Positions 10,277 to 19,523 of a DNA stretch of 64,000 bases are shown piece by piece. How positions within the stretch are numbered: position 1 is the stretch's first letter; the number at the start of each line of letters is the position of its first letter. The translations under genes were made by a program, and so were the position numbers. This DNA is from Mercurialis annua (lineage: Eukaryota; Streptophyta; Magnoliopsida; Malpighiales; Euphorbiaceae), in assembly GCF_937616625.2 (NCBI RefSeq), contig NC_065577.1, positions 28,161,501-28,225,500 on the forward strand, read 5' to 3'. The notes beneath the pieces are model-generated. The model did not search any database, was not told the DNA's origin, and worked only from the letters and a program-made list of their open reading frames with translations.

Positions 10277-13204
10277 CGTCCAAATTAATCGTTATGATCG
10301 TCAAACTGAAAATTAGAAGTAGTTTTCGTAAGAGTATCGATGATAGATATATGTGGATAGAAGTGACGAGTCAGGTAGACAGGCGATAAGAATATAAAGT
10401 ATAAGTATGAGATTTGGCTAGCTAGGTATAGCCAACCCCAACCCTGCAAGAAAATGGAGGGTTTGAAGAATACAATAAGAAAGATTAAGAGATAAACGAC
10501 AAGTGCTGCAAAAAGTGAATTAGGAGTTGGAACTTCCATCACAAGATTGCAATTATGAAGCGGATTAGTAGACCACGGAAAATACAAACGTGATGACTAT
10601 ATGTGGAGTGTAAGATCCCAAATTTCAAGTTTGGCTGATAAGGAGTATAGTGCATAGTATGATTGATGTAGAAGATTGATAGTGATGACCTTTGAAAGGT
10701 TAGATGCAAATGTAGCATCGAATTCATCGGACATATGGATGAAACTTCGTACATCAAGATAAGTGAAAGGATGTGAGAAGAAACTCAATATCAGGATTGA
10801 GCCACACTCAAGAAAGTAGTATTAGATGGATCAACACAGGAAATAAGGGATAAGAGAAAAATACCTACAATAAGGTTTTCGTATTGAAAAAGGTATAAGG
10901 ACCCAAATAAAGATAAAGGATGTAAAGAAGTATGTTGAGGCAATCAAAACTGAGGAAGTTGAATAACCTGCATATGTCACAAGGAACTCGATAAGTATGA
11001 TCGAGGAATGAAAAATAGAAAAGTCAAGTGGAGAGTTAACAAGGAAATCAGAGAAATGGAACTCTATGTAGTCGCAGATGCATAGAATAAAGAAGGATAA
11101 AGAGGACTGAGACATAGGATTGGATCCACTGACAGTTAAGATGTCAGTCAGGGTACAATAGGACAATATGTAAGCAATCGAGAAAGCACCACGTCAAGAA
11201 ATTCAGACGAAATTGGCTACGACCATCACTCATGGTCGATGTTGTGAATGCTAAAAGAAGAGGTATACGATGTACAAGATGCGATGAAGGAAAATACAAA
11301 GAATGCAATAGAAGATGATCGAGAAGCACGATAAGAGTATGAATATGGGATGTAAGAAGAGTACCATAGGATTTTAGCATTAAGACAATTAATCCTATTG
11401 GTTGATTAAGGACAAGAAGTCAAGGAAGTAACAAGACTGTGGATAGTAAGGAGTAAACCTCACACCACGATACGGAAAAGAGAAATAGTTTGGAAATTAA
11501 GAATCAAATTAAGATACGGTATTGAAAAGAAGAAATAGATATGTAATAGTTGGATTATGACAATGAATGCTAAAAGCATTCTTGAAGATCGAAAGACGAA
11601 CAATGTCGAGAAGACAATAAAAGAAAGAAGAACATAGATGAGATGAAATGAACACGTAAATAAGAAGTTAAGGACGAGTATAACTGAAGAGTTAATACAA
11701 AAGTTAATATTGGAATTCCAAAGGATGGATTACGACGAGACTTATAATGAGAAACTTACTGAAAGGAGAAATTAATATCAAAAGGAGATTGATGTGAAGA
11801 GATTGTAAAGTGCCAAATATGGCAACAAGGATTTGAATATAGTAATGATCATAAAGATCAGTATGTCTTCAAGGTCGTAAAGAATGGTTACGCTTGCGAT
11901 AAGGACGACTTTCGTCCCCATTGAATACGGACGACATTCCTCTAAGCAAAGAACTTCGCAAAAGTGCGGAGAGAAGTTGGACAAGAAAAAGAATGGATTA
12001 ACGAATTGGAAGATTAGTGAAAGATATACGCGATAAATGAAGATGATAATAGTGACGACACTGTTAAAGGCGATACACGACGACAAAAGTTGAAAGAGTC
12101 AAGGATCCTAATTGGAAATGAGTAAACGAGGTACATCGAACAAACTGGGAGTAAAACTCCTACGCGGCAACAATCTTTGTTTCACTGGTACGAAGATCGT
12201 ATATGTAACAGCTGCGCCCGAACTGAGAAGGTTCACAAAGAGGTTAAACATCTCTTTCCTATAGGACATCAAGTATTGATGTACGGACAACTATGATATA
12301 AAGGAAGATAATGTAAGACTAACAACCTTTAAAAGGTGTTAACAATGATTGTAAGAGGGAGTAAAGGACAGAATAACAAAAACAGTTGTCCAAGGTCACA
12401 AAGAATAAAAGATGGAACAGATCAGTGTAAAGTAAGAAAAGACAAGAAATTTCAAGAATAGAACGTCACGCTTGAGAAAAGAAAATAGATCAACGGATAT
12501 ACAGGCGAATAAGAAGTATACAAGATGTAAAGACACAAAGAGAAAGTCAAGTAAGCCCCTAAGGAAAGCAAAGACCTTATGAAGATACGCCATGAGAATC
12601 CAATTTGTGGATAACCGTCGATTAATGACGATAATAAAATATGGAATTTTCATATGATAAATGAAACGACGAAATATAAAAGGATAATGAATAGTGGATT
12701 AAGTTCCTAACATCACGACGACTAGAAGTCAGACGGCGACACCAGCCTTATGAAAGAGATTACGTGAATAACGAAGTATGAATTAATGAGTTGTCCACAT
12801 TAGTCGGTGGCAAAGTCTAAAAACGAGGATTATCGTTTCTAGCGATAAGATATCGCTAGAACGAACTATCATTGAATGTCAGTACTAAGCTAATAATTTA
12901 ATTATAGGAATAAGACTCCATAATATCGATTATCAAACAAGGAACAGATACAGAGTTATGTATTCAAGATACAAGAAGAAGAGATCAAACGTAGGGAGTT
13001 ATAGTATATAAGAATACAACTAAAGTCGTTATAAAAGGATCATATAAGTAGATAATGACATGAAGGTTGTCAATAACAATTGATATTAATGTACCAGAAT
13101 TACAAAACTGGAATGATGATTCTATACGCCAGCGAGTATATATATATGTTTATGGATTAAGATAAGTCAAGATAGTATATGAAAATTCGAGGATAAATTT
13201 TTAC
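10277..13204 (+). other. Purine-rich internal region, non-coding
   Basis: About 2.9 kb, strongly enriched in A and G on the plus strand (the element's sense strand). Short open frames occur on both strands, but none resembles gag, protease, RT, RNase H or integrase. Comparable purine-rich sense strands occur at 31063-32070, 53800-55031 and 62097-64000, and as the complement at 19524-21472. Either a non-autonomous (LARD-like) internal domain or coding sequence eroded beyond recognition would fit. Confidence 0.55.
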
Positions 13205-13217
13205 AAGGGGTGAAAAA
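13205..13217 (+). promoter_or_regulatory. Polypurine tract
   Basis: AAGGGGTGAAAAA directly abuts the TGTAATA start of the 3' LTR. That is the position and composition of the plus-strand primer of LTR elements. A reverse-complement equivalent (AAGGAGCGAAAAA) lies at 19511-19523. Confidence 0.8.
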
Positions 13218-13752
13218 TGTAATACCCTAAATATTTAAAGTAATTAAATTGTCTCACGCGTAGTAAATCCCGATAAATTAAGTTAATGTGGATTTAATTT
13301 AATTTTTATTGGGAATTTAGACTAAATTTTCATTAAGCGTATTAGCGGGATTTGAGGAAAAGGTTAGAAAATTAATATAAATTAAAATATAAATCGCGTG
13401 ATGGAAATTATTTTGCCAAGGTCCGCAAAATATTTTATAGTAATAGTTGTAAAAGTTTCGAGTCAATCAGAGACCTTTTAAAATTTGGACGCGGATACGT
13501 TTTGGGCTAAATTGCAACTTTTGGAAACGTTCAAGGAACTACGTGCAAATAAGCCAATTACGCCTCGAGAATATAAATTAGAAGATTATTGAAGGAAAAT
13601 AATAATTTTAGAATCGTATTATTTATCTGGATATAAATAATACGTACGTAATGGAATTAGAGTAAATAATTAATCGTTAAGTTAAAATAGAAAGTTTAAA
13701 AGAGAAATGGTTTAAATTAGAGAATTGAAGGATCAAAGTGGATAGTTAACCA

Positions 13753-13762
13753 TATATATATA
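13753..13762 (+). promoter_or_regulatory. TATA-like element of the LTR
   Basis: A TATATATATA run about 540 bp into the LTR, upstream of the stem-loop array. Other subfamilies have TATAAATA (16061-16068) or TATATATATA (57732) in a comparable place, so this is the likely U3 promoter. Confidence 0.5.
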
Positions 13763-14154
13763 TGATGATCATTTAGAGAATGATCCAGAAGAGAAGAGAA
13801 GGAGCAGATGACGGAAAGCGAAGGAAATTTGACGATCGATTTCGATCCGCCGCGGTTTCTCCGTTTCTCGTCCAAATCGCGCGTTCTTTATATTGATTTG
13901 TCCAGAATTCGATTCTCTATCTTCCTTAAGCTTCAAATCAAGGTAAAATTGAGTTTATGATTTCTGAAATTGGAAATTTGCGGGCTTTTTTAAGTGTCAA
14001 TGTTACGTTCGAATCGAACACGTCGAGATCACGTTGTAATTGTCGTTTTTAATAGTTTTGAGTTGAGTTTGGTGCTAAAGTGAAGCGGAAGCATGACGGG
14101 ATGAAGTTTAAGCACGTCGGATTTCCCCGAAATGGATTCCGGGCTGTGCGAACG

Positions 14155-14245
14155 ACCACAAACAAAAGTGTGCGAGCGCACACAAATGTGTGCGGGCGCA
14201 CACAAATGTGTGCGGGCGCACACCAGATTGTGCGACCGCACAGGG
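14155..14245 (+). repeat. TGTGCG/CGCACA stem-loop array
   Basis: Three tandem units of TGTGCG-(AG or GG)-CGCACA followed by related TGTGCGACCGCACA. Each unit is a self-complementary 14-mer able to form a tight hairpin. Related arrays lie at 25103-25180 and 32072-32140, the two halves of the split LTR. Confidence 0.85.
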
Positions 14246-14880
14246 TCAGCCAACGAACACGTCTATTTAGACATTTCCGCCTCGTTTTGACCTAGTCTCC
14301 CAACTTCAAGTATGTCGGATATTGAAAATGGATTACGAACTCCGAAAACACGAAATTTGGATATAGAACATGAGGTATACAGCTAGGGTTTTAATATATA
14401 AGAAACCTATAGTTGGAGATCGATAAAAGAAATATGATTAAGAGATCATCGAAATTGAGTCGTATTTGGAATACGATTGTAATAATCTAAGTTTATAACT
14501 TAGGGTTTTAGTACTAAGCCTATGTTTATGGATTAAACGTACAGGTAACTCGACAAAGTAACTGACGTACCGACAAACTACCAAGCCATCTAGCTGGAGT
14601 GGTTACGTGATAGGACAACGCATGGAGCTTACGCTTGCGGGATTATAATATTGCATATTTGGATAGCGGTCACGGTGAGTGGCACTTTACTTTTATGTAT
14701 TGTTATTTAAAAGTTATTATTTTGATATATTAGAATAAACATATCGCATAGTATATAGTTTGAAGTATCGCTTATTGAATTGTTTTTATCGATTTTCTTT
14801 TTCTATTATTATCGATTATTATATTGTTTATCGAATTATTATAGTTTTGAAACCAGTGTGTGATCCGAGGAAACGTGCTA

Positions 14881-14899
14881 CCTATTGGGCATCAATAGA
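14881..14899 (+). promoter_or_regulatory. Conserved LTR hairpin I
   Basis: CCTATTG and CAATAG arms with a five-base loop, next to the palindrome TGTGATCACC. Equivalent hairpins: 1805-1823, 22435-22453, 32692-32710, 40010-40028, 49410-49428, 50391-50409, 56015-56033 and 59740-59758. Loops vary while the arms persist. Confidence 0.7.
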
Positions 14900-15417
14900 A
14901 CTGTGTGATCACCGGTGAGTATGTCAGTCTAGCGTGTCTAGATTGTTATCGTGTCGTAGAATTATATCAAATATTGAATATCAAATATCGCTTATCGTAT
15001 CACATCATATCGTATCGTATCGTATCGTATCATATCGAAGTTCGAATATATATCGAATTGGATACGAGGTTTAACTCGGTTTAACTATCTCGGGACCCGT
15101 ATCTAGTGGGTTTAACTCGGTTGAACTATCTCGGGACCCACACCTTGGGATTAAATGACGGTAGCGGTTTAACTCGGTTGAACTATCTCGGGACCCCACT
15201 AATCAGATCGATCGAATTGATTATTTATCGCTATAGATCGTAAATAAGTTATAGATCGTATTGAGTATCGTGATTACGGTTTCAATCGTAGCTAATACTT
15301 GGATTATATAATAGCATGTTATGTTATATTTTGAGATCGAATATTGATTTTATTTATATGGTTTATCGTATGCGATGTTATGTTTTAACAATACTATTAA
15401 TGATGTGCCTACTCACT

Positions 15418-15437
15418 CAGTATTTTCCAAAATACTG
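15418..15437 (+). promoter_or_regulatory. Conserved LTR hairpin II (covarying)
   Basis: After ACTCACT comes an arm CAGTATTTT, two bases, then AAAATACTG and GACCCC. Other copies keep the flanks but change both arms together: CAGAAATA/TATTTCTG at 60143-60162, CAGT/ACTG with a TTCG loop at 52966-52977, CAGCTT/AAGCTG at 16995-17007 (minus strand), CAGT/ACTG at 39448-39460 (minus strand), and CAGTATTT/AAATACTG at 33146-33165. Confidence 0.75.
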
Positions 15438-15698
15438 ACCCCCTCACAGTGTTGTTTTTCAGGGGAACGGAGTCGGATCAGACAGACCATCTTCTTTGTG
15501 TCAGAAGTCGCTTGGCTTACACAAAGCACGACTTCCTATAGAGATGCAGTAGTCAGTAGGTATCAGTATAAGATTAATGATATGTTTTAATTGCGAAATA
15601 TTTATGGTAATTTTAGGCTTGCTACAAGTTCCGGAGCTACCACTCTTGTTCCCTAGCGCCGGTCGCGGCTCAAAAAAAATTTGGGCCGTGACAGTGCC

Positions 15699-16485
15699 AC
15701 ATGTCCTAATTTGCGATAGTTAAAGTCAAGGAGGCCGAGAATAAAATGAAATATTTTGGACATAGACCGAGGTGAATCTATTTTAATTATCGTGAAATGA
15801 TAATTTAAATTATAATTTTATTAGTTAAGAGAAGGGGTGATTGGACTAAGAAAAATTAAGAAATATTAAAATAAAATAAAATAAAGGTTATGGGCTAAAT
15901 TAATTATACTAATGCCCGTTAATTATTGTTAAGAAATTATCATCAACGTTTCTTAAATTTACGAAATTGTTTTTGTTTGATTTGGTTATAAGTTAAGGTT
16001 TGGGGTTGAAAGGGTTATTGAGTTTGAATTAATGTCTAATTTTACCCACAATCCCACTACTATAAATACCACCCACTCATTCTACTAACCATCATCTTCT
16101 TTATTTGACAAGAATCAAATCTCTAACCCCAATTTTTGCTCTCCACTGCTACCACCACCATCATCACCATCATCATCTTTGTTTTTTCTTTGAACAACAT
16201 CCACGACGGAGGGCGAATCTTTCATTTCTGACAACCGATTTAATAAATTCAAACTTGGTTAGAGAGCTAACCTACACATGATAAAGGTTTAATTTTTGGA
16301 TTTGATTTTGGTTGAGTATTTGGCTCTTAATGTTGAGTTTTAGTAAGATGAATTTTCTATTTTGGAGATGGACGTTGAAGCTGAGTTGGGTGTCGTTTTG
16401 AAGGTGGTTTGTGAAGTTTATCTTGACGGAAATTTGTTGCATGTCATGTGAGCACGTCAGATTGGGTCTCGACAGGCTCAGTTCT
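15699..16485 (+). repeat. Continuation of older TGTAATA-type LTR with promoter-like region
   Basis: This resumes the LTR interrupted at 9593. It contains ACTATAAATACC (TATAAATA at 16061-16068), followed by a C/T-rich leader with CCACCACCATCATCACC. It is cut at 16485/16486 by the start of another, minus-oriented LTR. The rest of this copy is not seen in the window. Confidence 0.55.
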
Positions 16486-19400
16486 TGTCACGGCCCGAAT
16501 TCTCAAGCCGAGACCGGCGGTAAGGAATGGGAATGGTAGTTCTGAAACCCATAGCAAGCCTAAAATTAAATAGAACTTTTTCGCAAATATCATATAAACG
16601 CCAACCTTACAAACGGAAGAAGCATTAAACAAATACATATTTATATACACTAGTAAAATCATAGAACTTGCTTCGGGCTTATCATTTCCGTACCCCATAC
16701 GTACTAGCCCGACATATACTACTAGTGTCAAGTTCACTTCACGGGAATCTACCTCTGTGGAACAAAATGCAAATATCGTAGCCAAATATACATATATATA
16801 CTTACAGCAACTATAGACAAATGAAAAACATGTTGCTGTACTGGGCCACGACACTAGAAAGACATTACACTACTGCAGCAAGTAGCAACTACGGAAGTCG
16901 GGACTGTACATGCAAAATTGTCTTCCGGTCAAAGGACAAACTTCTAGCCAAGTCCAGCATCTAGGCACCTGAAAAACATTTAAATCAACGGAGTCAGCTT
17001 TAAGCTGAGTGAGATATATGTTACTTAATGTATTACCAAGCATCGCATTTTAAAACATTTTACAATTATACAATCACATCGATTTCAATCAATTCATTTA
17101 GGCAAACAATTTGATCCGATCATAATCTTAATCCTGGACAATTCTTAACGTAGGCATCTTCCTAGACTTATTGAGAGTACTGCTTTCTCGTGTCCTTTTA
17201 GGTAAGGTCCCGGGATAGTTCGATCGAGTTCAACCTATACCCAGCGATACAGTCCCGAGATAGTTCCACCAAGTTCACTTGTATCACACTCAATATCCAT
17301 TCAAATCAAGGTGTGTTCCGGGATAGTTCCACCGAGTTCAACTCCCTAAACACATCTCCCGAGATAATTCTACCAAGTTCAACCTCGCGTCTATCGCGAT
17401 ATAAGTTACTCTATTTCGATCTTTTTCTATAGTCTAGATTGACTTGACTCTGTAATCACATAACTATTTTGGATTTATACAAATTCACGTTTTGCAAACA
17501 ATCATCAAATAACCAAAACAACACAATCCAATTCAAATATAGTTCAATCCAATTTATTCAATTCAATGCAGTACCAACAATTCCCATAATCAATCCAATA
17601 CAATACAAACAGTTCGATGCAATTCAATCCATACAATCAATTCAATACAACTTAATCAAACCGTATATTTATGTGATTCATTTAAATACTATTCATATAG
17701 TATATCAAATAATTTATAATACGATAATACTATAATATACTCACATCTTGCTATCCAATTATATCACGATACTAATGCCTTGGCCGAATATTTCTAAGCC
17801 AATACTCTCAAATTTGTAGCTTTTCGATACGTCTGTCACAATCATAATTTAAATACGTTTAAATTTTATAAGCGTATAACCAACAATTATAGACATAAGT
17901 AATAACTTTAGGTCGACTTATTTAACTCGATATATTTCTTTTAATCTCGATATTATCTTTAACTTGATATTTTTTTAAATATCAGCTTTAGCTTTTAAAC
18001 TTCGACGGCTTTATTTTGAAACCGATAACGTATTTAATAATTTAAATACGTCTAGCTCGAGTCTCAAATCCAATCTTTATCACATTGTATTGGTTGTAAA
18101 AATCACTTTATCTATTCAATCTCTATTTATCGCATTTTTTATGTCAACTTTATAGTCTATGTTTTAAACTTAAAACGCTCAATCCTTAACTTCAATTCCT
18201 TTTTGTTTTAACGTTCATAACAACCCATATACATTAATGTTTTATCAACTTTCAATCGATAAAACCTTAGTCCAATGTTCGATTTCATAGACAGTTTTAC
18301 GTTACGATTGATTTCTAGCTTCGTAGCTTGTCATTTTACGTAAACTTTATCGCGTTAGGACCTCAGGAAAGGGTTTTCATCAGCCCTTTCCTCCATTGGT
18401 GCCCTCCCATACTTTTATAAGAGGAGGGGCTGCTTCAGCTCTGGTGCAACGCAGTGCTTCGGCACGGTGGTGCACCTTACTGGACAGTCAGTCCAACAAG
18501 TAAGGACATTAAGGCCTCCGGCCAGCCACCATCTCCTCCATCAAACCCTATGCATTCAACACACAAATTCAAAAATCTCAATCCTCTCATCAACTAGCCA
18601 TTTAACTTAGTTTAAACCCATCAATACAACTCACAAACACCATTTTTAGCTTTGAATTCATCAATTCTGTGGATTCCAACTAAACCAGAAAATTATCTCT
18701 AAACCCTAACTTCAAGTTGTGATTTTTACCTTTCTTAATAGAGCTAGATCATTAGAGCTTCTCCTCCCCATTTCGTGGCCACAAGAATCGTCCAAAACGG
18801 ATGAGAATCAATGAAGTTATGATGATTGTAATTTTTTTTTGCATGTGAGGTTTGAAGGTTAAAGATGATGGTCTTTTGAGATCTGAGATCAAATGAAATT
18901 CTGAGTTTAAAAATCAAATTCCTTAGACTTTTATATTTATGGAAAAAGGTCTCCTTTGATATTCAAAGAAATCGACTTAAACCGTTTGTTATTATAACTT
19001 ATTTTTCACTCCAATTCATCCGAACGCTAAATCTTTTAAGTCCGATAAATTCCGTATTATTTATTTTTAAATAAATAATATCATTCACATATCTTATAAT
19101 TTCACTTTCCGATAATTTATTTTAGCAACTTTTGGCTAAAAACGCTCAAATTCCAATTTGAGCTAAAAGACACTTTTTCTTATTTTTTCCGTTCAAATTT
19201 CACTTTAATAAATATCGATATCCAATTATTCGATATTATTTTTATAAATACTAATTCCCGTCAATAATCTATTTAATTTATATTTTCCGAGAATTAATAC
19301 ATTATTTTGCAATCTTGGGCTTAAATACACTTTTAGCCACTTTTCCGTATTTTCCTTTTTAACCCAATTCCATTTCTTTTATGATATTTTAATATTGAAA

Positions 19401-19510
19401 ATTTCTTATTAAAATTTCAATATCGACCTAATCGGGTCTTTTTTTATTTTAATAATTTAAAGCGAGCCATGCCGCTTATTTTCAAATTACCTAATTTTCA
19501 GGGTATTACA
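16486..19510 (-). repeat. 3' LTR of a minus-strand TGTAATA element
   Basis: The plus-strand left end is TGTCACGGCCCGAA and the right end is GGGTATTACA, giving 3,025 bp. The polypurine tract at 19511-19523 shows that the internal region lies to the right. Landmarks: hairpin II at 16995-17007, GTCCCGGGATAGTT repeats (about 17205-17395) and a GC-richer patch with GGTGCA/TGCACC-type repeats (about 18350-18540). Hairpin I is not recognisable in this copy. The short ORF at 17469-17735 comes from AATTCAATCCA-like low-complexity sequence. Confidence 0.85.
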
Positions 19511-19523
19511 TTTTTCGCTCCTT
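19511..19523 (-). promoter_or_regulatory. Polypurine tract (minus strand)
   Basis: Read on the minus strand this is AAGGAGCGAAAAA, directly before the TGTAATA start of the LTR that ends at 19510. Confidence 0.75.

Larger units (their letters stand above)
9594..15693 (+). mobile_element. Gypsy-type LTR element with truncated 5' LTR
   Basis: A 6.1-kb element bounded by perfect GTGCC duplications (9589-9593 and 15694-15698). It has TGTAATACCCC at the left and GGGCCGTGACA at the right. The left LTR keeps only its first 680 bp; the right LTR is complete at 2,476 bp. A purine tract AAGGGGTGAAAAA lies immediately before the 3' LTR. No PBS remains, so the deletion removed the rest of the 5' LTR and the start of the internal region. 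The internal part shows no recognisable gag or pol. Confidence 0.9.
13218..15693 (+). repeat. Complete 3' LTR, reference copy of the family
   Basis: This copy shows all family modules in order. TATA-like run (13753-13762). Stem-loop array TGTGCG-n2-CGCACA (about 14155-14245). Donor-like GTGAGT (14675). Hairpin CCTATTG/CAATAG beside TGTGATCACC (14881-14910). (CGTAT)n run (about 15009-15036). Three repeats with TTTAACTCGGTTGAACTATCTCGGGACC-like sequence (about 15068-15205). Hairpin CAGTATTTT/AAAATACTG (15418-15437). Acceptor-like TTTTTCAGG (about 15455-15463). The conserved end from GGCTTGCTACAAG through GCGCCGGTCGCGGCTC to GTGACA. Open frames inside it are accidental. Confidence 0.85.

Noticed and set aside
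14029..14295. Cys/His-rich frames with CxxxH patterns suggesting a zinc protein
   Set aside because: The pattern is the translation of the TGTGCG/CGCACA stem-loop array; there is no conserved domain.
16061..16485. Host gene promoter and first exon (TATAAATA followed by a C/T-rich leader)
   Set aside because: The sequence lies in an LTR fragment at the U3/R position, and no downstream coding frame follows before the next insertion.
17469..17735. Asn/Ile/Gln-rich frame
   Set aside because: It comes from AATTCAATCCA-like low-complexity sequence inside an LTR.
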